Source: Gandjariella thermophila (GTDB lineage: Bacteria; Actinomycetota; Actinomycetes; Mycobacteriales; Pseudonocardiaceae). Taken from it: DNA of 64,000 nucleotides. The notes under the pieces are model-generated. The model was not told the DNA's origin. It saw only the letters and a list, made by a program, of their open reading frames with translations, and ran no database searches. The stretch lies in NCBI RefSeq assembly GCF_005405885.1, contig NZ_BJFL01000025.1, forward strand, positions 1 to 64,000. The letters run 5' to 3'. The position numbers and the translations under genes were made by a program. Numbering within the stretch: the stretch's first letter is position 1; the number at the start of each line of letters is the position of its first letter. This document shows positions 24,161 to 32,455 of this stretch, piece after piece.

Positions 24161-26332
24161 GTGAAGCAGGTTGTGCAGAACTACAAGAGCGGCGAGCTGA
24201 CGCTGCTCGACGTGCCGGTGCCGGCGTGCAAACCGGGCGGCGTGCTGGTCCGGTCCGCCTTCTCGCTGATCTCCACCGGCACGGAGATGATGAAGGTGTC
24301 CGAGGCCGGCATGTCCATGCTGGGCAAGGCCCGCTCCCGGCCGGACCAGGTCGCCAAGGTCATGCAGAGCGTGGCCACCAACGGGGTGGCCGCCACCTAC
24401 CGCAAGGTGATCAACCGGCTGGACTCCTACACGCCGCTCGGCTACTCGCTGGCCGGCGTGGTGGAGCAGGTCGGCGCGGGCATCGAGGACGTGGCCGTCG
24501 GCGACCTGGTGGCCTGCGCCGGCAACGAGCACGCGCTGCACTCCGAGCTGAACTGGGTGCCGAGGAATCTCTACGCGCCGGTGCCGGCCGGCCTGGCGGC
24601 CCGGCACGCTGCGTTCGGCACCGTCGGCTCCATCGCGCTGCAGGGCGTCCGCCGCGGCGAGCCGCAGCTCGGGGACGTAACGCTGGTCATCGGGCTCGGG
24701 CTGATCGGGCAGCTGGTGGTGCAGTTGCTCACCGCCTCGGGCGCCCGGGTGGTCGGCGTCGACCCGGACCCGGCCCGCTGCACGCTTGCCGCGCGGCTGG
24801 GCGCGGTGGCCTGCGGCGACCCCGGCTCGGCGGCGGTGCAGAGCGCGGTCGCCGACCTCACCGGCGGGCGCGGGGTGGACCAGGTGTACCTGGCCGCCGG
24901 CGGCGGCAGCAACGAGCCGGTGGAGCTGGCCGCCCGGTTGAGCCGGGACCGAGGCCGGGTGGTCGACATCGGCAAGTGCCGCCTCGACCTGCCGTGGAAC
25001 GCCTACTACGAGAAGGAGCTGGACGTCCGGTTCTCCCGCTCCTACGGGCCGGGCCGCTACGACCCCGAGTACGAGCTGAACGGCCGGGACTACCCGATCG
25101 GGTACGTGCGCTGGACCGAGCGCCGCAACCTCGCGTGCTTCCTCGACCTGGTGGCCCGCGGCCGGGTCGACGTCGAGCCGCTGATCTCGCACGTGGCCGA
25201 CTTCGACACCGCGGTGGACACCTACCAGCGGCTCGCCGCCGGCGAGCTGAAGGCGGTCGCCGTGCTGTTCCGCTACCCCGACGGCGAGTCCACAGTGGAG
25301 CATCCCGCGCTCACCGTGCCGGTGGCGCGCAACGGCCACGTCCGGCGCCCGGCGCGGTCGGCCACGGTGCGGGTCGCCTTCGTCGGCGCGGGCAACTACG
25401 CGTCCTCCATGCTGCTGCCGCACCTGGTGGAGCGGGACGACGTGGAACTCCGCCAGGTGGTGACCACGTCCGCGCTGTCCGCGGCGAACGCCCGGCGCAA
25501 GTTCGGCTTCGCCACCGCGTCCACCGACCTGGACGCCATGCTCGCCGACCCCGCGGTCGACGCGGTGTTCGTGGTGACCCGGCACAGCTCGCACGCCGCG
25601 CTGACCAGGCGGGCGCTGCTGGCCGGCAAGGCGGTGTTCGTGGAGAAACCGCTGGCGCTGACCGAATCCGAGCTGGCCGACGTGCTCGCCGCTGTCGAGG
25701 AGTCCGGCAACGACCGGCTGCAGGTCGGTTTCAACCGCCGCTTCGCGCCGCTGCTGCGCGAGGCCGTGGACCGCTTCGGCGCGCGCGTCGGCCCGGCGTC
25801 GGTGCGCTACCTGGTCAACGCCGGCCGGCTCGAGCAGGGGAGCTGGTACGCGCAGCAGGACAGGGAGGGGTCCCGGTTCACCGGCGAGGGCGGGCACTTC
25901 GTCGACACGGTGAGCTGGCTGCTCGCCGCCGACCCGACCTCGGTGTACGCCGCCGCCACCCCCGGCCACCACGACCTGCAGGTGGTGCTGCGGTATCCCG
26001 CCGGGTCCACCGCCACGATCAGCTACGTCACCAGTGGAGCGGCCAGCTTCCCCAAGGAGACGCTGGACCTGGTCGCGGACGGCAAGGTGCTGCGGTTCGA
26101 CGACTTCGCCCGCGCCTCGGTGTACGGCCGCGGGCGGTGGACCAGCTCGCGGCTGCCGCGCGGGCGGGACAAGGGCCAGCGCGCCGAACTGGACGCCTTC
26201 CTCGACGCGGTGCGCACCGGCGCGCCGATGCCGGTGTCGCTGGACTCGCTGGCCGCCACCACCGCGGCCACCCTGGCGGTGCGGACCAGCCTGGCCACCG
26301 GGGTGCCGGTGAAGCTGGAGCGCACCCGATGA
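24161..26332 (+). CDS. Bi-domain oxidoreductase: MDR (zinc-type alcohol dehydrogenase fold) fused to Gfo/Idh/MocA
   Basis: 723 residues. Residues 1-375 are an MDR domain (GYSLAGVVEQVGAGIEDVAVGD, then VTLVIGLGLIGQLVVQLL as nucleotide-binding site). Residues 400-723 are a Gfo/Idh/MocA domain with a second Rossmann motif (VRVAFVGAGNYASS), VFVEKPLALTESE with the catalytic Lys, and GEGGHFVDTVSWL. Two dinucleotide-binding domains in one chain suggest consecutive redox steps on one sugar. This fusion is known mainly from O-antigen and exopolysaccharide loci, next to heparinase-fold genes as here, but its reaction is not established to my knowledge. Good RBS (AAGGGAGCG); its stop overlaps the next start (ATGA). 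Confidence 0.88.
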   Translation: MKQVVQNYKSGELTLLDVPVPACKPGGVLVRSAFSLISTGTEMMKVSEAGMSMLGKARSRPDQVAKVMQSVATNGVAATYRKVINRLDSYTPLGYSLAGVVEQVGAGIEDVAVGDLVACAGNEHALHSELNWVPRNLYAPVPAGLAARHAAFGTVGSIALQGVRRGEPQLGDVTLVIGLGLIGQLVVQLLTASGARVVGVDPDPARCTLAARLGAVACGDPGSAAVQSAVADLTGGRGVDQVYLAAGGGSNEPVELAARLSRDRGRVVDIGKCRLDLPWNAYYEKELDVRFSRSYGPGRYDPEYELNGRDYPIGYVRWTERRNLACFLDLVARGRVDVEPLISHVADFDTAVDTYQRLAAGELKAVAVLFRYPDGESTVEHPALTVPVARNGHVRRPARSATVRVAFVGAGNYASSMLLPHLVERDDVELRQVVTTSALSAANARRKFGFATASTDLDAMLADPAVDAVFVVTRHSSHAALTRRALLAGKAVFVEKPLALTESELADVLAAVEESGNDRLQVGFNRRFAPLLREAVDRFGARVGPASVRYLVNAGRLEQGSWYAQQDREGSRFTGEGGHFVDTVSWLLAADPTSVYAAATPGHHDLQVVLRYPAGSTATISYVTSGAASFPKETLDLVADGKVLRFDDFARASVYGRGRWTSSRLPRGRDKGQRAELDAFLDAVRTGAPMPVSLDSLAATTAATLAVRTSLATGVPVKLERTR

Positions 26333-28275
26333 CGAGCCCCGGCTGGTACCTGCGCCGGCTGTCCCGGATGGGGCCCGCCGAGATCGCCGGCCGCGCCGGT
26401 GACACGCTGCGCAAGCGCCGGTGGCGCGCGGCCCCGCCGGCCTGCCCCGCCGCGCCGGGCGCCCGGTTCGGTGCGACGCTGCCGGACCGGGCGCTCGCCG
26501 GAATCCCGGCGGACGCGGCGAAGCGGCTGGTCGCCACCGCGGACCGGCTGATGGACGGGCACGCCGAGTACTTCGGCGTGGCCCGCGCCGACATGGTGGC
26601 GCCGGACTGGGCGTACGATCCGAAGACGCATCGCCGCGCCCCGTCCGGCTACGCCTTCGACATCCCGTACCGGGACGAGGACACCGTCGGCGACATCAAG
26701 CAGATCTGGGAACCGTCCCGGCACCAGCACCTCACCGTGCTGGCCGCGGCGTACGCGGTCACCGGCAACGACCGGTACGCCGCCCGGGTCGCCGAGCACC
26801 TGCGGTCCTGGTGGGCGGACAACCCGCCGCTGCGCGGGGTGCACTGGGTCAGCGGTATCGAGCTGGGCATCCGCCTGCTGTCCTGGGTGTGGGCGCGCCG
26901 GCTGCTGCACGGCTGGCCGGGGGCGGCCGCGCTATTCGAGGGCAACCCGGTGGCGCGGCACCAGATCTGGCACCACCAGCGCTGGCTGGCCGCGTTCGGA
27001 AGCCGTGGATCGTCGGCGAACAACCACGTCATCGCCGAGGCCGCCGGGCAGCTCGCGGCCGCCTGCGCGTTCCCGTGGTTCCCGCAGTCGCGGCGGTGGC
27101 GGGCGGCCGCGCTGCGCGCACTGGACGTCCACCTGCGCCGCAACACGTTCCTGTCCGGGCTCAACCGCGAGCTGGCCACCGAGTACCACGGCCTGGTGCT
27201 GGAGCTGGGCCTGGCCGCGGTGGCCGAGGCGGACGCCGCCGGAGTTCCGGTGCCGGCGACCACCCGGCTGGTGTTGCTGCGGATGACCGACGCGCTGGCG
27301 TCCATCGTGGACGGTCGGCTGCGGCCGCCCCGGCAGGGCGACGCGGACGACGGCCACGGGCTGGTCCTGGACGGCACCGGCACCGACCGCTGGGCCTCGC
27401 TGCTGGCCACCGGGGAGGCGGTGTTCGGCCGGCTGGACTGGTGGCCGCGCCCCAGCGGTACCGACGCCCGCACCCCGCTGCTGGCCACGCTGCTCCGCCG
27501 GTCCAGCCCGGCGCGCACCCGCCCGGCGAGCCGGCCGGCGCACTTCCCCGACGCGGGCATGACCATCCTGCGCGCGGGGGAGGTGTGGTGCCGCTGCGAC
27601 GGCGGGCCGCACGGCTTCCTGTCCATCGCCGCGCACGCGCACGCCGACGCGCTGTCGCTGGAGGTGCGGCACGACGGCGTGGACGTGCTCGCCGACCCGG
27701 GAACGTTCTGCTACCACGGCCAGCCCGAGTGGCGGCGGTACTTCCGTTCCACGATCGGCCACAACACCCTGGAACTGGACGGGCGGGACCAGTCGGTCTC
27801 CGGCGGCCCGTTCCTGTGGACCCGGCAGGCACGCAGCCGGGTGCTGGTCGCGGAGACACCGGAGCATGGCGTCGCCCGCTGGTGCGCGGAGCACGACGGG
27901 TACGCGCCGGCGGTGCACCGGCGCTGGGTGGAACTCGACGGCGCCCGGCGGGAACTGCGGGTGTTCGACGAGATCCGCGGGCCGCGCTCGGCGGGCCGGC
28001 GGGTACGGCTGGCCTTCCACCTCGGTCCCGCGGTCGCCGCGTCCCTTTCCGGCACCCGGGCGACGCTGACCTGGAGCAGGGACGGCGCGGAGCGCTCCGC
28101 CGCGCTCGACCTGCCGGAGGGCCTTTCCTGGCGGGCGCACCGCGGGGACACCGATCCGCCGCTGGGCTGGTACTCCGCGGGCTTCGGGCGCAAGGAACCG
28201 GCGACGGTGCTCGTCGGGACGGGGCCGACCGGTGCCGCCGGCGGGTTCGCCACCGTGCTGCGGTTCGACGGGTAG
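26329..28275 (+). CDS. Heparinase II/III-fold (alginate lyase-like) protein
   Basis: 648 residues. An (alpha/alpha) toroid N-terminal domain (about 80-370) is followed by a beta-sandwich domain (about 390-640). Candidate catalytic residues of this polysaccharide lyase fold are present: Asn in SSANNHVIAEA (about 230), Tyr in RELATEYHGLVLE (about 284) and His in AHAHADALSLEV (about 434). No signal peptide is visible, so the protein appears cytoplasmic. That is unlike degradative lyases and fits the locus-associated branch whose role may be editing or proofreading. With an AlgD-like gene upstream, a uronate-containing substrate is a reasonable inference. ATG overlaps the bi-domain gene by 4 bp. 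Confidence 0.85.
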   Translation: MTSPGWYLRRLSRMGPAEIAGRAGDTLRKRRWRAAPPACPAAPGARFGATLPDRALAGIPADAAKRLVATADRLMDGHAEYFGVARADMVAPDWAYDPKTHRRAPSGYAFDIPYRDEDTVGDIKQIWEPSRHQHLTVLAAAYAVTGNDRYAARVAEHLRSWWADNPPLRGVHWVSGIELGIRLLSWVWARRLLHGWPGAAALFEGNPVARHQIWHHQRWLAAFGSRGSSANNHVIAEAAGQLAAACAFPWFPQSRRWRAAALRALDVHLRRNTFLSGLNRELATEYHGLVLELGLAAVAEADAAGVPVPATTRLVLLRMTDALASIVDGRLRPPRQGDADDGHGLVLDGTGTDRWASLLATGEAVFGRLDWWPRPSGTDARTPLLATLLRRSSPARTRPASRPAHFPDAGMTILRAGEVWCRCDGGPHGFLSIAAHAHADALSLEVRHDGVDVLADPGTFCYHGQPEWRRYFRSTIGHNTLELDGRDQSVSGGPFLWTRQARSRVLVAETPEHGVARWCAEHDGYAPAVHRRWVELDGARRELRVFDEIRGPRSAGRRVRLAFHLGPAVAASLSGTRATLTWSRDGAERSAALDLPEGLSWRAHRGDTDPPLGWYSAGFGRKEPATVLVGTGPTGAAGGFATVLRFDG

Positions 28276-28284
28276 GAGGGCGTC

Positions 28285-29823
28285 GTGAACGGGCTGCTGC
28301 GGACCGCCGGCGGGCGCTGGCGCGCGGCGCTGCTCGCCGTGCTGGCACCGCTGGTGGTGGCCGGGTGCTCGACCACCCCGGAGGCGAGCGTCGCGCCGAC
28401 GGTGAACTCCTCGGGGTCGCCGGCCCCGGCCGCCGCCGCGGTGTGCGACCGGATGCCGCCCGGTCCGACGACCGCACCGGCCGGTGCGGTCACCGTCGAC
28501 CCGGCCGTGCCGGGCGACCTGGCCGCGAAGACGCAGGCCAGCCCGGCCGGGACGACGTTCTGGCTGGCACCGGGCACGCACCGGCTGCCCGACGACCGGT
28601 ACGCCCAGGTCACCCCGAAGGACGGGGACACCTACCTCGGGGCGCCCGGAGCGGTGCTGGACGGCCGGCGGATCAACCAGTACGCCTTCGCCGGCGCCGC
28701 CCGCGACGTCACCATCCGCAACCTCACCGTGCAGGGCTTCGTCGCCCCGCGCGACGAGGGCGTGGTCAACCACGACTCGGCGGACGGCTGGGTGGTCGAG
28801 CACAGCACTATCCAGCACAACGCCGGCGCCGGGCTGATGGCCGGCGCCCACCAGCGGGTCCGCGGCGACTGCCTGCGCGGCAACGGGCAGTACGGCATGA
28901 ACGCCTACCAGGAACGCGGCGGCATCACCGGGCTGGTGGTCGAGGGCAACGAGATCGTCGGCAACAACGCCGACGACTGGGAGAGTCGGGAACCGGGCTG
29001 CGGCTGCACTGGCGGCGTGAAGTTCTGGGCCGTCGACGGCGCGGACGTGCGCGGCAACTGGGTGCACGACAACCGGGGCGCCGGGCTGTGGGCGGACACC
29101 GACGACAACGACTTCCTCGTCGAGGGCAACCTCATCGAGGCCAACGACGGCGCCGCGATCATCTACGAGGCCAGCTACAACGCGGTCATCCGGAACAACA
29201 CCATCCGCAGGAACAACTGGGTGGACGGCCGCCGGTACGCCGACCGGGGCGACAGCTTCCCGGTGGCCACCGTCTACGTGTCCGAGTCGGGCGGTGAACC
29301 ACGCGTGCGGGCCCGCACGGACAGGCTCGACATCTCCGCGAACACGCTGGAGGACAACTGGTCCGGGATCACCCTGTGGGAGAACGCCGACCGGTTCTGC
29401 AACAGCCCGGCCAACACCTCCAGCGGAAGCTGCACGCTGCTCGTGCCGGACAGGTCCCGGTGCACGCAGCCGGCGATCGACACCGCCCCGCTGCGCGACG
29501 ACTGCCGGTGGAAGACGCAGCGGGTGGACATCCACGGCAACCGGTTCACGCTGGACACCTCGGTGGTCGGCTGCGAGGTCACCTGCGGCCGGATGGCGTT
29601 GCTGGCCAACTTCGGCAGCTACCCGGACTGGTCGCCGTACCGGGGCGACGGCGTCGAGCAGGCGATCATCGCCCGCCAGGACAACCGCTGGCACGACAAC
29701 GCCTACGTCGGCCCGTGGACGTTCGTCGCGCACGACACCAGCCAGGTGCTCGACCACCTGCAGTGGCAGGCCGCGCCGTACCAGCAGGACCAGGGCAGCA
29801 CGTTCACCCGGGGCGGTGGCTGA
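28285..29823 (+). CDS. Lipoprotein with right-handed parallel beta-helix
   Basis: 512 residues from a GTG at 28285. The signal peptide ends in a lipobox, LVVAGCS (Cys27). After a Ser/Thr/Pro/Ala-rich linker, the body shows repeated helix rungs typical of NosD/pectate-lyase-like folds: AARDVTIRNLTVQGF, ITGLVVEGNEIVGN, GADVRGNWVHDNRG, NAVIRNNTIRRNN, LDISANTLEDNW. Such proteins bind, cleave or epimerise acidic polysaccharides; AlgG/AlgE epimerases and AlgX-associated factors are examples of the fold, but no specific active site could be matched. It would act on the outer face of the membrane. It starts 9 bp after the heparinase-fold gene and ends 1 bp before wzy. Confidence 0.82.
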   Translation: MNGLLRTAGGRWRAALLAVLAPLVVAGCSTTPEASVAPTVNSSGSPAPAAAAVCDRMPPGPTTAPAGAVTVDPAVPGDLAAKTQASPAGTTFWLAPGTHRLPDDRYAQVTPKDGDTYLGAPGAVLDGRRINQYAFAGAARDVTIRNLTVQGFVAPRDEGVVNHDSADGWVVEHSTIQHNAGAGLMAGAHQRVRGDCLRGNGQYGMNAYQERGGITGLVVEGNEIVGNNADDWESREPGCGCTGGVKFWAVDGADVRGNWVHDNRGAGLWADTDDNDFLVEGNLIEANDGAAIIYEASYNAVIRNNTIRRNNWVDGRRYADRGDSFPVATVYVSESGGEPRVRARTDRLDISANTLEDNWSGITLWENADRFCNSPANTSSGSCTLLVPDRSRCTQPAIDTAPLRDDCRWKTQRVDIHGNRFTLDTSVVGCEVTCGRMALLANFGSYPDWSPYRGDGVEQAIIARQDNRWHDNAYVGPWTFVAHDTSQVLDHLQWQAAPYQQDQGSTFTRGGG

Positions 29824-29824
29824 C

Positions 29825-31057
29825 ATGGCCGTCGAGTCCACCGGCGTCGCGTACCGCACCGCGAGCCGACCCGAACCGGGAGCGCGGCCTCGGGTGCCGC
29901 GGTTGGCCGGCGTGGCGTGGGCGCTGCTGATCCTCAACACGCTCGGCTCGGCCGGCGCGAAGACGATCGTGCCGCTGCCCCGCTCGCTCATCCAGCTGGC
30001 CACGATGGGCTCGCTGGTCACCGCGTTCGCGCTGGCGCTGCTGCTCAACCCGCGGCTGCGGGTGCGGCCCAGCGCCTACCTGTTCCTGCTCAGCCTGCTG
30101 CTCGCGGTGAGCGTGATCTCCAGCGCGCACCTGGAGTCGGGGCTCGGCGCGCTGTTCCGCTGCGCCAGGTTCGCCCTGTTCGTCGCCACCCTGTGGCTGC
30201 TCAGCCGCTGGTGGGACGGTGACCTGACGTTCGTCCGGTACCACATCCGGATGTTCGGCGCGGTGCTCGCCTCGGTAGCGGCCGGGTTGGTGATCTCGCC
30301 CGGCGCGGCCATGCCGGACCTCTACGGCGGCCGGCTGGTCGGCGCGCTGTGGCCGCTCACCCCGCCGCAGGTCGGGCAGTACGCCGCCGTGATCGCCGGG
30401 CTGACCGTGCTGCTCCTGCTGGGCCGGCGCACCGACCGGTGGAGCGCCGTGGTGGTGATCGTGCCGTCGATGGTGCTGCTCCTGCTGACCCACACTCGCA
30501 CGGCCACGGTCGGCATGCTCGTCGGGCTGGCCGTGGCGATCGGCTCGCTGCTGCTGACCAGTGCCCGCGCGCGCCGGCTGTTCGCCTGGACGGTGCCGTG
30601 CGCCGGGGTGGCCGCGGTCGCGCTCGGGCCGGTGCTGCAGGCGTGGTTCCTTCGCGGGCAGAGCGAGGAGAACTTCTCCAGCCTCACCGGCCGGGCCAAG
30701 GTGTGGGACGCCCTGCTCGCCGCGCCCCGCACCACCACCGAGCAGGTGTTCGGCGTCGGCCTGGGGGACAAGTCCTTCGGCGGGCTGCCGATCGACAACA
30801 GCTGGCTGGCCGTCTACAACGAGCAGGGCTTCGCCGGCATCACCCTGGTCGCGGCGTTCCTCGTGGTGCTCGTGCTGGTCGCCGTGCTGCGACCGCCGTC
30901 GCTGGCAAGGGCGTGCGCGATCTTCCTGATCACCTACTGCGTCACCGCCTCCTACACCGAGGCGGGGCTGGGCGACGCGTCCCCGTACCTGCTGCACCTC
31001 GCCGTCGCCGCCGCGCTGCTCGCCCTGCCAGCCGCACCCGAACCGGAGGTGACATGA
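29825..31057 (+). CDS. Wzy/O-antigen ligase-family polysaccharide polymerase
   Basis: 410 residues, about 11-12 hydrophobic segments. The large extracytoplasmic loop carries a Wzy_C-like pattern (FSSLTGRAKVWDALLAA, then GVGLGDKSFGGLPIDNSWL), with the conserved R and an H/D-rich end replaced by the D-N-S form common in actinobacteria. Wzy polymerises lipid-linked repeats on the outer face. Together with the flippase at 37462 and the two copolymerases it makes the export route Wzx/Wzy-dependent. ATG at 29825 lies one base after the lipoprotein stop; the gene's own stop overlaps the next start (ATGA). Confidence 0.82.
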   Translation: MAVESTGVAYRTASRPEPGARPRVPRLAGVAWALLILNTLGSAGAKTIVPLPRSLIQLATMGSLVTAFALALLLNPRLRVRPSAYLFLLSLLLAVSVISSAHLESGLGALFRCARFALFVATLWLLSRWWDGDLTFVRYHIRMFGAVLASVAAGLVISPGAAMPDLYGGRLVGALWPLTPPQVGQYAAVIAGLTVLLLLGRRTDRWSAVVVIVPSMVLLLLTHTRTATVGMLVGLAVAIGSLLLTSARARRLFAWTVPCAGVAAVALGPVLQAWFLRGQSEENFSSLTGRAKVWDALLAAPRTTTEQVFGVGLGDKSFGGLPIDNSWLAVYNEQGFAGITLVAAFLVVLVLVAVLRPPSLARACAIFLITYCVTASYTEAGLGDASPYLLHLAVAAALLALPAAPEPEVT

Positions 31058-32256
31058 AGGTCCTGGTGGTGCACAACCGGTACCGGTCGGCGCAGCCGAG
31101 CGGCGAGAACAACGTGGTCGACCGGGAGGTGGCGCTGCTGCGCGACGCCGGCCACGACGTCGACCTGTTCGAGCGGCGCAGCGACGACATCGCCGGCCGG
31201 TCCCTGCTCGGCCGGGCCGCGGTACCGCTGCTGGTGCCGTGGAATCCGGCCGCCCGCCGGGAACTCGCCGCCCGGCTGCGCGCCGAGGCGCCAGACGTGG
31301 TGCACGTGCACAACACGTTCCCGCTGCTGTCGCCGTCGGTGCTGGCCGCGTGCGCCGGCGCGGGCGTGCCCACGGTGGCCACCCTCCACAACTACGGGCA
31401 GGTGTGCCCGCCCGGCACGCTGCACCGGGACGGCCGGACGTGCACCGAATGCGTCGGCGGCACGCCGCTGCCGGCGATCCGGCACGGCTGCTACCGGGAT
31501 TCCCCGCTGGCTACCGCGCCGGTGGCGGTCGGCCTGGCCGCCAACCGCCGCCGCTGGTGGTCGACCGTGGCCCGGTTCTTCTGCATCTCCGCGGCGCAGC
31601 GGGACATCCTGCGCCGGGCCGGCATGCCGGCCGCGAAGCTGGCGGTGAAGCACAACTTCGTGCCGGACCCTGGTGTCCGCCGCGCGGGCACCGGCGAGCA
31701 CGTGCTCTACCTCGGCCGGCTGGCCGAGGAGAAGGGCGTCGGACTGCTGATGGCCGCGTGGGACCAACTCGCCGCCGCCGGCGGGTTGGGCGTGCCGCTG
31801 GCCATCGCCGGCGCCGGGCCGCTGCAAGCCGCGGTGGCGCGGTGGGCGGCGGGCCGGGACGACGTGCGGTACCTGGGCCTGCGCGACACCGCGGCCTGCC
31901 GCGACCTGCTGTCCCGGTCGGTGGCCGTGGTGGCGCCGTCCACCTGGCTGGAGGCGTTCGGGCTGGTGGTGGTGGAGGCGATGGCGGCGGGTGTGCCCGC
32001 GGTCGCCGCCGGGCACGGCGCCTTCGCGGAACTGGTCGAGGACGGCGTGACCGGGTTGCTGCACGCACCCGGCGACGCCGGCTCGCTCGCGTCCTGCCTG
32101 CGCCGGGTGGCGGCCGCGCCGGCGCGGAACCGGGAGATGGGTGCGGCCGCCCGGCGCCGCTACGAACGGGACTTCACCCCCGCGGTCGGGCTGGACCGGC
32201 TGCTCGCCGGCTACCGCGCGGCCATCGCCGGGGAAACCGTCGGGGAGCGCGCATGA
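31054..32256 (+). CDS. Glycosyltransferase family 4
   Basis: 400 residues, GT-B. The N-terminal domain has VLVVHNRYRSAQPSGENNVV and VVHVHNTFPLLSPSVL plus a Cys-containing insertion (YGQVCPPGTLHRDGRTCTEC, with GCYRD after it) that is typical of a GT4 subgroup. The C-terminal domain has YLGRLAEEKGVGLLM and STWLEAFGLVVVEAMAAGVP, a full EX7E motif. A cytoplasmic transferase extending the repeat unit; sugar specificity unknown. It is the last gene before a 199-bp break in the otherwise overlapping operon. Confidence 0.88.
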   Translation: MKVLVVHNRYRSAQPSGENNVVDREVALLRDAGHDVDLFERRSDDIAGRSLLGRAAVPLLVPWNPAARRELAARLRAEAPDVVHVHNTFPLLSPSVLAACAGAGVPTVATLHNYGQVCPPGTLHRDGRTCTECVGGTPLPAIRHGCYRDSPLATAPVAVGLAANRRRWWSTVARFFCISAAQRDILRRAGMPAAKLAVKHNFVPDPGVRRAGTGEHVLYLGRLAEEKGVGLLMAAWDQLAAAGGLGVPLAIAGAGPLQAAVARWAAGRDDVRYLGLRDTAACRDLLSRSVAVVAPSTWLEAFGLVVVEAMAAGVPAVAAGHGAFAELVEDGVTGLLHAPGDAGSLASCLRRVAAAPARNREMGAAARRRYERDFTPAVGLDRLLAGYRAAIAGETVGERA

Positions 32257-32455
32257 TACCGGCGACGCTCCCGTTCAACGGGGGAATTTTCGGGTCTTGT
32301 GGCCCTGGTTCGCGGCGTGGCCGAGCGCCGCGGCGACGCTTTTCCGGAATGGCCGGGTATCGCCGGTCAAAACGTGTAACAAGGGTCCCGTGTTCGGCGA
32401 CTTAACCGAGGGGATGCCCGCGCGCCGCCTGGCGCGGGCAAAAAGGAGCCTGTCG
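32257..32455 (+). promoter_or_regulatory. 199-bp leader with hairpin splitting the polysaccharide operon
   Basis: This is the only sizeable gap in the 28-kb run of genes and is lower in GC than its flanks. Its 3' end carries a 9-bp stem TGCCCGCGC / GCGCGGGCA (32415-32440) placed directly before AAAAAGGAG, the Shine-Dalgarno of the methyltransferase gene. No ORF with recognisable content lies in it. It may hold a promoter for the second half and a structure affecting translation. Confidence 0.45.

Noticed and set aside
22237-26328. A 2012-codon open frame spanning from the AsnB gene through the heparinase-fold gene
   Set aside because: Only its last 648 codons are the real heparinase-fold gene. 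The first part lies out of phase with two well-supported genes and encodes low-complexity Arg-rich peptide.
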